DNA from: Alphaproteobacteria bacterium
GTDB taxonomy: Bacteria; Pseudomonadota; Alphaproteobacteria; Rickettsiales; UBA3002
DNA length: 6,891 nucleotides
Direction of reading: 5' to 3'
Assembly: GCA_021732545.1 (NCBI GenBank)
Contig: JAKFUW010000176.1
Span: forward strand, 1 to 6,891
Shown piece after piece: positions 1-5,092 of the stretch; within the stretch, counting starts at the first letter, position 1, and the number at the start of each line of letters is the position of its first letter. Position numbers and translations under genes: made by a program. The notes beneath the pieces are model-generated. The model was given only the letters and a program-made list of their open reading frames with translations. It made no database searches and was not told the DNA's origin.

Positions 1-2
1 AG

Positions 3-209
3 GCATTTGGCCGAATATACCCCGAACTGATCCAGCGCCATATGAATGAGCCGTGGACGCCCGAGCAACGCGAATGGCAATTGCAAAAACGGGGCTATTA
101 CGCCGAATATAATCTGCTCTATGACCGTGGCACGCGCTTTGGCCTGATGACCGGCGGCAATGTGGAAGCGATTTTGATGAGCTTGCCGCCGGAGGCAAAG
201 TGGCCATAA
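3..209 (+). CDS. hemF: Coproporphyrinogen III oxidase, aerobic (HemF), C-terminal part
   Basis: This is the last 68 codons of a gene that begins before the window, ending in TAA at 207-209. HemF oxidatively decarboxylates coproporphyrinogen III to protoporphyrinogen IX with O2 in heme synthesis, in the cytoplasm. The visible stretch carries the family C-terminal signature: RGYYAEYNLLYDRGTRFG, then a TGG turn and EAILMSLPP. It corresponds to the E. coli pattern of EFNLVWDRGT, TGGR and SILMSMPP. The protein stops at KWP, shortly after the conserved SLPP, which fits the shorter alphaproteobacterial form and not the longer enterobacterial tail. The -35 box of the next gene begins one base after the stop codon, so there is no room for a terminator. 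Identification is from motif recall and is firm; the N-terminal part cannot be assessed. Confidence 0.93.
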   Translation, partial: AFGRIYPELIQRHMNEPWTPEQREWQLQKRGYYAEYNLLYDRGTRFGLMTGGNVEAILMSLPPEAKWP

Positions 210-239
210 TTGACAATCTTTGCCATTTTATGCCATAAT
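210..239 (+). promoter_or_regulatory. Sigma-70 extended -10 promoter with operator-like palindrome for parDE
   Basis: TTGACA (210-215, a perfect -35) is followed by 18 bp and CATAAT (234-239, 5 of 6 matches to the -10 consensus). TG at 231-232 gives an extended -10. An 11-bp perfect palindrome, TTATG-C-CATAA (228-238), covers the -10 box. GCCATAAT occurs at 203-210 and again at 232-239, with a partial copy GCCATTTT at 222-229. Type II antitoxins of the ParD family repress their own operon by binding such sites, so this is a plausible ParD or ParD-ParE operator. The predicted start near 246 leaves an untranslated leader of about 147 nt before parD. Confidence 0.65.
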
Positions 240-392
240 AAATATATGGGGCATTTCCATAAACTCGCTTTTGCAAAAAAGCGCGCAGAAATGGAAACCG
301 AGGAAGCGCAGTATATTAAACATAGATGAGCATTTCGAGGAGGCTCCATTTCAAGCAGATTTGAAGCAAACTAGAGTTTATGGAGATGCCCT

Positions 393-638
393 ATGGCCAC
401 GATGAATATATCCCTGCCCGACGCCATGCGCGATTGGATTGATGAACAGGTTAAAAGCGGTGCCTATGCAAGCGCCAGCGACTATGTGCGCGATCTGGTG
501 CGCGATCACCAGAAGCAGCGTGATAAAATCGAATGGCTACGGCAAGAACTTATAAAAGGTGAAGAAAGCGGAATCAGCAACCGAACGGTTGAAGACATCA
601 TCCGCGATAGCAAAGCGGCTCGATTGAATCGTCTATGA
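393..638 (+). CDS. parD: Antitoxin of ParD family (type II toxin-antitoxin, ribbon-helix-helix)
   Basis: An 81-residue protein. The N-terminus MATMNISLPDAMRDWI, followed by a KSGAYASASDYVRDLVRD stretch, is characteristic of the ParD group related to Caulobacter antitoxins. It has a short beta strand (about residues 3-8) and two helices forming the ribbon-helix-helix DNA-binding fold. The charged tail (about 40-81) would wrap the toxin. ParD neutralises ParE and represses the operon. The start is ATG at 393, with GGAG at 382-385, 7 nt upstream; the internal ATG at 402 is less likely because MATMN is the usual family start. The stop codon overlaps the parE start (ATGA, 635-638), a translationally coupled arrangement. 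The strong promoter just after hemF is its own. Length and motifs are normal, so the antitoxin looks intact. Confidence 0.92.
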   Translation: MATMNISLPDAMRDWIDEQVKSGAYASASDYVRDLVRDHQKQRDKIEWLRQELIKGEESGISNRTVEDIIRDSKAARLNRL

Positions 639-922
639 ACTTCTCACTCTCAATCGACGCGGATATTGATCTGGAAGAAATTTATACTTACACGGCTGAT
701 CGCTTCGGTGAAGCAAAAGCAGAAGATTATCTGCGTCAACTCAATGATAGCTTTCAACAACTTGCACAATTTCCTTTAATCGGCACAGATGTTTCAGCGA
801 TACGAAGCCATTATCGTTGTTATATTCACGATGCCCATTGTATTTACTATCATACGAATACATCCGAAATCATGATTGTACGGGTGTTACATCAATCACA
901 GGATCCACTACGCCAGCTTTGA
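635..922 (+). CDS. parE: Toxin of ParE/RelE family (type II toxin-antitoxin)
   Basis: A 95-residue protein of normal length for ParE. It begins with the family pattern of a short strand and then ADIDLEEIYTYTADRFGE, continues with QLAQFPLIGTDV and HYRCYIHDAHCIYYH, and closes with IMIVRVLHQSQDPLRQL, matching the usual VRILHQRMDP-type C-terminus. ParE toxins characterised so far mostly poison DNA gyrase, whereas RelE relatives cut ribosome-bound mRNA. The sequence here fits ParE better because its partner is ParD, but the target is inferred. Translation starts inside the parD stop codon (ATGA). The last 15 bases (908-922) overlap the convergent end of ampG, so no terminator lies between the two operons. 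It looks complete and probably active. Confidence 0.9.
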   Translation: MNFSLSIDADIDLEEIYTYTADRFGEAKAEDYLRQLNDSFQQLAQFPLIGTDVSAIRSHYRCYIHDAHCIYYHTNTSEIMIVRVLHQSQDPLRQL

Positions 923-2179
923 GCCGCGCCGCACCCACCACAGCACCACCAGCGCGGGTAATGATAAAATTGCCGACAAAATAAACATGGCATCATAGCC
1001 ATATGCCTCGGCGATCATGCCAGCAAAGCCCGAAACGGTGCGGCTAGAAAGCGTTGCAAGGGCTGAGAGCAATGCATATTGCGTGGCAGTGAAGCTGAGA
1101 TTACACAAGCCCATTAAATAGGCGACCATGGCGGCGGTCAACAACCCGCCTGCAAAATTATCAACACTAATTACCACCATCAGCGCCCAGATTTCACCGT
1201 TGAAAATACCCAACAACAGATAAATCAAATTGGTGCCCACCTGCGCGATACCAAACACCCACAAGGCGCGCAACACATCCCATTTGCGAAGTAGCCAGCC
1301 GCCCAGCACCATACCCACCATGGTGGCAGCAAAGCCATAGACCTTGGCCACACCTGCAATTTCAAGTTTTTCGTATCCCATCTCTAAGTAATAAGGCGTG
1401 GCCATAAAGGCGATAAAACCATCGGGCAAACGATAGAGCACAATAAAAAGTAGCATCCACGGCCACATCGCAAATCGCTGCATAAAATCGACAAAGGGCA
1501 CCACCAGTGCCACTTTCAGCCATGCGCTAACCGAGCCTTTGGGCATATCGACCACCATCGGCACCACAGGTTCGCGCACAACAAGCGTCACCACCATGCA
1601 GGCGGCCATAATACCCGCCATCACCATAAAGACCATGTCCCAATTGTGGATGTCGGCAATGGCTAATGCTCCGCCACCTGCCATCAACATGCCCAAACGA
1701 TAGCCAAACACCGCCACAGCCGCCCCCTCGCCATATTGGGGTTTGTCGAGATATTCAGCGCGAAACGCATCGATTACCACATCCTGGCTTGCCGAAAGCG
1801 CGGCGATGATCACCGCCACCCACGCCACCATCGCGGGTGATACCAGCGGATCCAGATGCGCAAACTGAAAAATACTCGCAGCCAACACCGCTTGAATCAG
1901 CAATAGCCAACTACGCCTGCGCCCCATACGCGACAGTATCGGCAGCTTGATGTGATCGAATATCGGTGCCCACAAAAACTTGAAGGTCGCAGGAATCGCC
2001 ACCCACGCAAACATGCCGACCGTGGCTTTGTCCAGCCCCGCTTCGGTCAACCACGCGCCTAACGTTGCGCCCACAAGCAAATAAGGCAGGCCACTGGCAA
2101 AACCCATCAGCAACACCGCGATGATTTTAGGGTTGAGATAGGGTATTTGGTATTTGGTATCTGGTATTTGGTGCATCAT
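908..2179 (-). CDS. ampG: AmpG-like muropeptide permease (MFS transporter)
   Basis: About 423 residues and strongly hydrophobic, with roughly a dozen membrane segments. It matches the AmpG/PAT branch of the major facilitator superfamily: GFASGLPY (26-33), AWLTEAGLD (42-50), FKFLWAPIFD (66-75), GRRRSWLL (86-93) and ASQDVVIDAFRAEY (130-143). AmpG imports anhydro-muropeptides through the inner membrane for cell-wall recycling and, in some bacteria, beta-lactamase induction. E. coli AmpG is longer (491 residues); shorter forms are common in alphaproteobacteria. I chose ATG at 2179 because AAGGG (complement of 2187-2191) lies 7 nt upstream; TTG at 2182 and ATG at 2176 are alternatives. Residues 4-13 (QIPDTKYQIP) are encoded by a heptamer repeat array and are not an ordinary AmpG N-terminus. 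The stop is TAG and overlaps the parE end by 15 bp. Confidence 0.88.
   Translation of the reverse strand: MMHQIPDTKYQIPYLNPKIIAVLLMGFASGLPYLLVGATLGAWLTEAGLDKATVGMFAWVAIPATFKFLWAPIFDHIKLPILSRMGRRRSWLLLIQAVLAASIFQFAHLDPLVSPAMVAWVAVIIAALSASQDVVIDAFRAEYLDKPQYGEGAAVAVFGYRLGMLMAGGGALAIADIHNWDMVFMVMAGIMAACMVVTLVVREPVVPMVVDMPKGSVSAWLKVALVVPFVDFMQRFAMWPWMLLFIVLYRLPDGFIAFMATPYYLEMGYEKLEIAGVAKVYGFAATMVGMVLGGWLLRKWDVLRALWVFGIAQVGTNLIYLLLGIFNGEIWALMVVISVDNFAGGLLTAAMVAYLMGLCNLSFTATQYALLSALATLSSRTVSGFAGMIAEAYGYDAMFILSAILSLPALVVLWWVRRGSKLA
2143..2177. repeat. Degenerate heptamer tandem array, left arm of inverted pair A
   Basis: Four 7-bp units follow one another: GTATTTG (2143-2149), GTATTTG (2150-2156), GTATCTG (2157-2163) and GTATTTG (2164-2170). 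A decayed fifth unit covers 2171-2177. The reverse complement CAAATAC occurs exactly in the array at 2321-2355, so the two form an inverted pair around the 110-bp element. This arm lies inside the 5' end of ampG. Because 3 x 7 = 21, it encodes a 7-residue repeat there (QIPDTKY then QIPY). Confidence 0.8.
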
Positions 2180-2197
2180 CAAATAGCCCTTGTTTTT

Positions 2198-2307
2198 CTG
2201 TCATACCGCATTTATTGCGGTATCTCCATCTGTAGCACCAGACCCCGCAACTCTTCCATTCGCTTTCGCGCTAAGCGCGACCGCTCATGGAATGTGCGGG
2301 GTGACAG
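2198..2307. repeat. 110-bp palindromic element with terminal inverted repeats (MITE/REP-like)
   Basis: The ends are CTGTCATACCGCA (2198-2210) and TGCGGGGTGACAG (2295-2307), inverted repeats matching at 11 of 13 positions. Inside there are two hairpins. The first is ATACCGCA (2203-2210) with TGCGGTAT (2216-2223), a perfect 8-bp stem around a 5-base loop. The second is a longer structure: ACCCCGCA (2242-2249) pairs with TGCGGGGT (2295-2302), then TTCCAT (2254-2259) with ATGGAA (2287-2292), then TCGCGCT (2266-2272) with AGCGCGA (2274-2280). There is no T-run after either hairpin, so it is not a simple intrinsic terminator. The form resembles small palindromic elements dispersed in many proteobacterial genomes. 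It has no coding content. Confidence 0.75.
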
Positions 2308-2320
2308 CTATCCACTTTTT

Positions 2321-2355
2321 TAATCACTAAATACCAAATACTAATTACCAATGAC
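2321..2355. repeat. Degenerate heptamer tandem array, right arm of inverted pair A
   Basis: Five 7-bp units with consensus YAANNAC: TAATCAC, TAAATAC, CAAATAC, TAATTAC and CAATGAC, in exact phase from 2321 to 2355. It is the inverted counterpart of the array at 2143-2177. It ends 3 bp from the stop codon of the kinase gene (complement of 2359-2361). Confidence 0.78.
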
Positions 2356-2358
2356 CAT

Positions 2359-3354
2359 CTAAGCCGCTATCAACGCCTTGAGCGGCTTTTGGCTGCGCGC
2401 ACCGAGCTGCTGGATGATCGCCGCTGCGCACGCACTACCCAGATTACCGCACTCCATCAGCGGAAGGTTTTTCACCACGCCATATAAAAAACCAGCAGCA
2501 TATAAGTCGCCGGCACCGGTGGTATCAACCACTTTGGAAACCAACTGCGCCTTTACTTCCACGCGCTCTTGAGGTGTGACAATGATTGAGCCATGCTCAC
2601 CGCGTGTGATGATAATCATCTGCGCTTTGCCTTGCACATGCGCGATAATCTCTTCGAGCGATTTTTCGGGAAACAAGGCGCCGATCTCAGCTTCGTTGGA
2701 GAATAAAATATCGAACGTGCCACCCAGCATTTCCAAAAAGTCCGCGCGGTGCGCTTCCACACAAAAGACATCCTATAAGGTAAAGGCCACCTTCGCACCG
2801 TTTTGTTTAGCGAGCGCAAAGGCATGGCGCAACGCGTCTTTATTGTGCGGCGTGCTCCATTGATAGCCTTCGCCATATAAAATTTTACAACCCTCCATTA
2901 ACCCCGCATCCACATCTTCCACATGAATGTCGCTACCCGCACCCAGATAGGTGTTCATGGTGCGCTCGGCATCAGGGGTGACCAGAATATAGCTGCGGCC
3001 CGTGGGCTTGCCATGCTGATTGGATGGCGTGTTAAATTCCACCCCCACCGCCGTGAGATCATGGCGATAAATCTCGCCTAATTGGTCGCTATAGACCTTG
3101 CCAATAAACGCAGTCTTTGCGCCAAGCTGCGCGATGCCAGCCAGCGTATTGGCAGCAGACCCACCCGACACTTCTTCGGCCTGACCCATATGCTGATATA
3201 AATCGATCGCTTGCTTGGCATCGATCAGTTGCATCGTGCCTTTGGTCATGGCTTGGCTTGCTAAAAATTCATCGGTGGTGAACGACAACACGTCTAAAAT
3301 TGCATTGCCAATGGCCACCACATCATAGGGTTTGGTTTGGTTGAGTTGGTACAT
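2359..3354 (-). pseudogene. PfkB-family sugar/nucleoside kinase (adenosine-kinase-like) interrupted by an in-frame TAG
   Basis: A reading frame of 331 codons plus stop, the normal length of this family, is cut by one TAG at codon 194 (2773-2775). Both halves are in the same frame and both are recognisable. The N-terminal part (193 residues) has GNAILDVL (16-23), GGSAANT (64-70), FIGKVYSDQLG (83-93) and ERTMNTYLGA (130-139). The C-terminal part has FDILFSNEAEI, IITRGEHGS and DTTGAGD with the catalytic Asp at about 283. The family phosphorylates adenosine or related sugars with ATP in the cytoplasm. The N-terminal half carries the substrate-binding lid and the C-terminal half the ATP site, so neither alone should work. 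Related proteins usually read TLSD at the break, so a TCG-to-TAG change is the simplest cause. A GTG five codons after the TAG (2760) could in principle restart translation. ATG at 3354 has GGAG (complement of 3363-3366) 8 nt upstream. A sequencing error is possible. Confidence 0.85.
2773..2775 (-). other. In-frame amber codon disrupting the kinase gene
   Basis: The minus strand reads TTA TAG GAT where homologous proteins have Leu-Ser-Asp. Reading continues in the same frame with D, V, F, C, V, E and then intact family sequence to the natural stop, itself TAG (2359-2361). One base substitution (TCG to TAG) explains it, with no frameshift. ampG and kdsB also end in TAG, so UAG is evidently used as a stop here. 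Confidence 0.85.
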
Positions 3355-3359
3355 GATTG

Positions 3360-3394
3360 AGTCTCCAGTCTTCAGTTATCAGTCTCCAGTCACT
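3360..3394. repeat. Degenerate heptamer tandem array, left arm of inverted pair B
   Basis: Five 7-bp units: AGTCTCC (3360-3366), AGTCTTC (3367-3373), AGTTATC (3374-3380), AGTCTCC (3381-3387) and AGTCACT (3388-3394), the last degenerate. It starts 5 bp upstream of the kinase ATG. On the minus strand the first unit reads GGAGACT and provides the GGAG that serves as the kinase ribosome binding site. Confidence 0.82.
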
Positions 3395-3412
3395 TAAAGA
3401 TGCTTATGCCTT

Positions 3413-3447
3413 GATAACTGACAACTGGCAACTGGTGACTGGCAACT
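3413..3447. repeat. Degenerate heptamer tandem array, right arm of inverted pair B
   Basis: Five 7-bp units with consensus GRYRACT: GATAACT, GACAACT, GGCAACT, GGTGACT and GGCAACT, in exact phase from 3413 to 3447. They are the reverse complement pattern of the units at 3360-3394. A 10-bp perfect inverted repeat (TCAGTTATCA at 3372-3381 with TGATAACTGA at 3412-3421) links the two arms across about 30 bp. The last unit overlaps the TAG stop of kdsB (complement of 3446-3448). Confidence 0.82.
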
Positions 3448-4195
3448 ACACTTCCAATATTTCTCGCGCACGCTCCAGATCGTCAGGCGTATCGACCCCC
3501 AGCGGCACCGTATCGACGATACATACCTCAATATGCATCCCATCTTCAAGCGCTCTTAATTGCTCCAGCTTTTCGCGTTGCTCCAGAGGGCTTGGCGGCA
3601 GCGATACAAATCGCTGCAACACCGCCCGCCTGTAGGCATAAAGGCCAATGTGATGATAGAGCGCGCCCTCGCCATGCGGTGCGGTGGCGCGGGTGAAATA
3701 TAAAGCGCGGCCTTGGCGCTCGGTATCGAACGCGATAATGGGTTTGACGACGGAGGGATTGTCACGTTCTTCATCGCGAATAATCTCCGCCGCCAGCGTC
3801 ACAATATCCACATCAGGGTTCGACATCGGCGCAAGCAACCGATCGAGCAAATTGGGGTCAAGCGTCGGCAGATCGCCTTGCACATTAATAATAATATCGT
3901 GGTAGCGCGCAGGGTCGGCCAGTTGCAACGCCTCCCAGATCCGATCCGAGCCAGAGGCATGGCCACTTTGCGTCATCAACGCTTTGCCCCCTGCCCGCTC
4001 AATCACCCACGCAATTTCCGCATCGTCGCACGCCACCACCACAGGGCCAATTTCAGCCTCCATCGCGCGGCGCCACACATGCACAATCATCGGGTCGCCA
4101 GCGATCATCGCCAGCGGTTTATCGGGCAGGCGCACCGAGGCGCGGCGAGCAGGAATCAGAACAATGGGCGGTGGCATAGCAACCGTTTTAGGCAC
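3446..4195 (-). CDS. kdsB: 3-deoxy-manno-octulosonate cytidylyltransferase (CMP-KDO synthetase)
   Basis: A 249-residue protein, the size of E. coli KdsB (248). It activates KDO with CTP to CMP-KDO for the LPS inner core, in the cytoplasm with Mg2+. The nucleotidyltransferase fold begins with IPARRASVRLPDKPL (14-28). HASGSDR (79-85), NVQGDLP (104-110, with the metal-binding Asp108), ALYFTRA (164-170), HHIGLYAYRR (181-190), LEQREKLEQLRALEDG (204-219) and GVDTPDDLERAR (233-244) follow in family order. The start shown is GTG at 4195; ATG at 4177 gives MPPPIVLIPAR, closer to the usual family start, and neither has a strong Shine-Dalgarno. It is divergent from a membrane cytochrome c gene, an arrangement I recall from other alphaproteobacteria. 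The stop codon TAG lies in a heptamer repeat. The gene appears intact and is likely co-transcribed with the downstream kinase remnant and perhaps ampG. Confidence 0.93.
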   Translation of the reverse strand: MPKTVAMPPPIVLIPARRASVRLPDKPLAMIAGDPMIVHVWRRAMEAEIGPVVVACDDAEIAWVIERAGGKALMTQSGHASGSDRIWEALQLADPARYHDIIINVQGDLPTLDPNLLDRLLAPMSNPDVDIVTLAAEIIRDEERDNPSVVKPIIAFDTERQGRALYFTRATAPHGEGALYHHIGLYAYRRAVLQRFVSLPPSPLEQREKLEQLRALEDGMHIEVCIVDTVPLGVDTPDDLERAREILEV

Positions 4196-4297
4196 TACTT
4201 TCTACCAAATGCAAGGAATTTGATAGCAAGCCATTGACATTTTGCTACCAACGCGCTTGATTGCATGCTAATGAATTTTGACTCGAGCGTTATATTA
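4196..4297. promoter_or_regulatory. Divergent kdsB / cytochrome c control region, promoters not clearly resolved
   Basis: The stretch is AT-rich compared with the genes and should hold the kdsB and cytochrome c promoters. Visible pieces are TTGACA at 4234-4239, with only a poor -10 (TTGATT, 4257-4262) after 17 bp, and TATATT at 4291-4296 with no good -35. A TAGCAA (4224-4229)/TTGCTA (4242-4247) inverted repeat surrounds the TTGACA. CTACCAA is repeated at 4202-4208 and 4245-4251. Which of these are functional cannot be told from sequence alone. Confidence 0.3.
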
Positions 4298-4391
4298 CCT
4301 CCCCTGCTTGCGGGGGAGGGTTAGGGTGGGGGAATAGCGAGCCATATCCGCTTTCATCCCCCCCTCTAACTCCCCCCGCGTGCGGGGGGAG
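4298..4391. repeat. 94-bp C/G-rich three-stem palindromic repeat (copy 1)
   Basis: Three inverted-repeat pairs make a cloverleaf-like layout. The left hairpin is CCTCCCC (4298-4304) with GGGGAGG (4313-4319). The middle long-range stem is TTAGGGTGGGGG (4321-4332) with CCCCCCCTCTAA (4358-4369), 11 of 12 pairs including one G-U. The right hairpin is CTCCCCCC (4370-4377) with GGGGGGAG (4384-4391). The left and right hairpins are themselves near reverse complements. There is no coding content and no trailing T-run. A second, truncated copy begins near 6863. It sits between the promoter region and the cytochrome c start, so it is probably transcribed in one or both leaders. Confidence 0.8.
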
Positions 4392-4435
4392 AATTAGCGC
4401 CGTAATTTGATTGTTTTTCGTGTAAGGGACGCCCT

Positions 4436-5092
4436 ATGGAGATGAATAAAATTGCCGCCGCTATTTTGCTGGCAGGATTAATCGGAATGATCACCGGCAA
4501 AGTCGCAACGATCCTTTATTACGGCGCGCCGCATCACGCAGAATCGCACGAGGCCAAACGCGGCTATTCCATCGAAGTGACCGAGGTCGATGCGAGCGCT
4601 GGAGGTGCTGCTAAAGAAGTGGAACTCGCCAGCATCATTCCGTTATTATCCAGCGCCGATGTATCGGCGGGCGAAACCATTTATAACAAAAAATGCGCCA
4701 CCTGCCACACCCATGATAAAGGCGGCAAACATCTGACCGGCCCGAATCAGTGGGAGATTGTGAATCGCAAAAAAGGTTCTGCGGCAGGCTTTGGTTATTC
4801 CAAAGCGCTGGCTGCTCTGACCGATAAACAATGGGGCTATGATGAACTCAATGGATTTATTAACAACCCCAAAAAATACATGCCAGGCACCATCATGGCC
4901 TTTGCCGGCATCAAAAAAGATACCGAACGCGCCAATGTGATTGCCTATATGCGCACCTTCTCGAATGCGCCTGCGGCGATTCCTGAGGCTCCCGCCCCTG
5001 CCGCTGAAGCTCCCAAAGACGATATCCCTGATAAAGCGCTCCAGCCTGAAAACCTTCACCCCAAACAAGGCAAAACACCCCATGGCGATTGA
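4436..5092 (+). CDS. Membrane-anchored class I cytochrome c (CycM/c552-like)
   Basis: A 218-residue protein. Residues 6-29 form an uncleaved signal anchor, followed by a hydrophilic linker (about 30-75) and a mitochondrial-type cytochrome c domain (about 76-176). The heme is bound by CATCH (Cys87, Cys90, His91). The sixth ligand is Met154 in YMPGTIMAFAGIKK, the same motif as in mitochondrial cytochrome c, and NVIAYMRTF closes the fold. The tail (176-218) is Pro/Ala-rich and disordered. Such anchored cytochromes carry electrons from the bc1 complex to aa3-type oxidase at the periplasmic face of the inner membrane. ATG at 4436 has AAGGGA (4424-4429) 6 nt upstream; the ATG at 4442 would have its GGAG too close. 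A short AGGG-ACG-CCCT inverted repeat (4425-4435) could cover that site. The gene overlaps the next one by 11 bp. Confidence 0.9.
   Translation: MEMNKIAAAILLAGLIGMITGKVATILYYGAPHHAESHEAKRGYSIEVTEVDASAGGAAKEVELASIIPLLSSADVSAGETIYNKKCATCHTHDKGGKHLTGPNQWEIVNRKKGSAAGFGYSKALAALTDKQWGYDELNGFINNPKKYMPGTIMAFAGIKKDTERANVIAYMRTFSNAPAAIPEAPAPAAEAPKDDIPDKALQPENLHPKQGKTPHGD

Noticed and set aside
220..405. 61-codon plus-strand frame in the parDE leader, starting with TTG
   Set aside because: It begins inside the promoter -10 region, has no Shine-Dalgarno, resembles no known family and overlaps the parD start. It is most likely leader sequence.
2203..2223. Intrinsic terminator of the kinase transcript
   Set aside because: The 8-bp hairpin lacks a T-run on the minus strand side (it is followed by GACAGAAAAAC) and lies within the terminal repeat of the 110-bp element.
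2773..2775. UAG recoding as an amino acid in this organism
   Set aside because: ampG, kdsB and the kinase itself all end with TAG at the expected family length, so UAG works as a stop. A point mutation or sequencing error is simpler.
3360..3447. CRISPR array
   Set aside because: Units are 7 bp, contiguous and degenerate, with no spacers, so they are short tandem repeats.
3713..4237. 174-codon plus-strand frame opposite kdsB
   Set aside because: It is the complement of conserved kdsB codons, rich in Arg/His/Asn as shadow frames are, and has no recognisable domain.
4298..4391. Bidirectional intrinsic terminator between kdsB and cytochrome c
   Set aside because: The neighbouring genes diverge, so a terminator there would serve neither, and no T-run follows either hairpin. 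The repeat-family reading fits better.
5082..5092. Frameshift fusing cytochrome c and NfeD into one protein
   Set aside because: Both proteins are complete for their families and the 11-bp overlap is an ordinary coupled stop/start arrangement.
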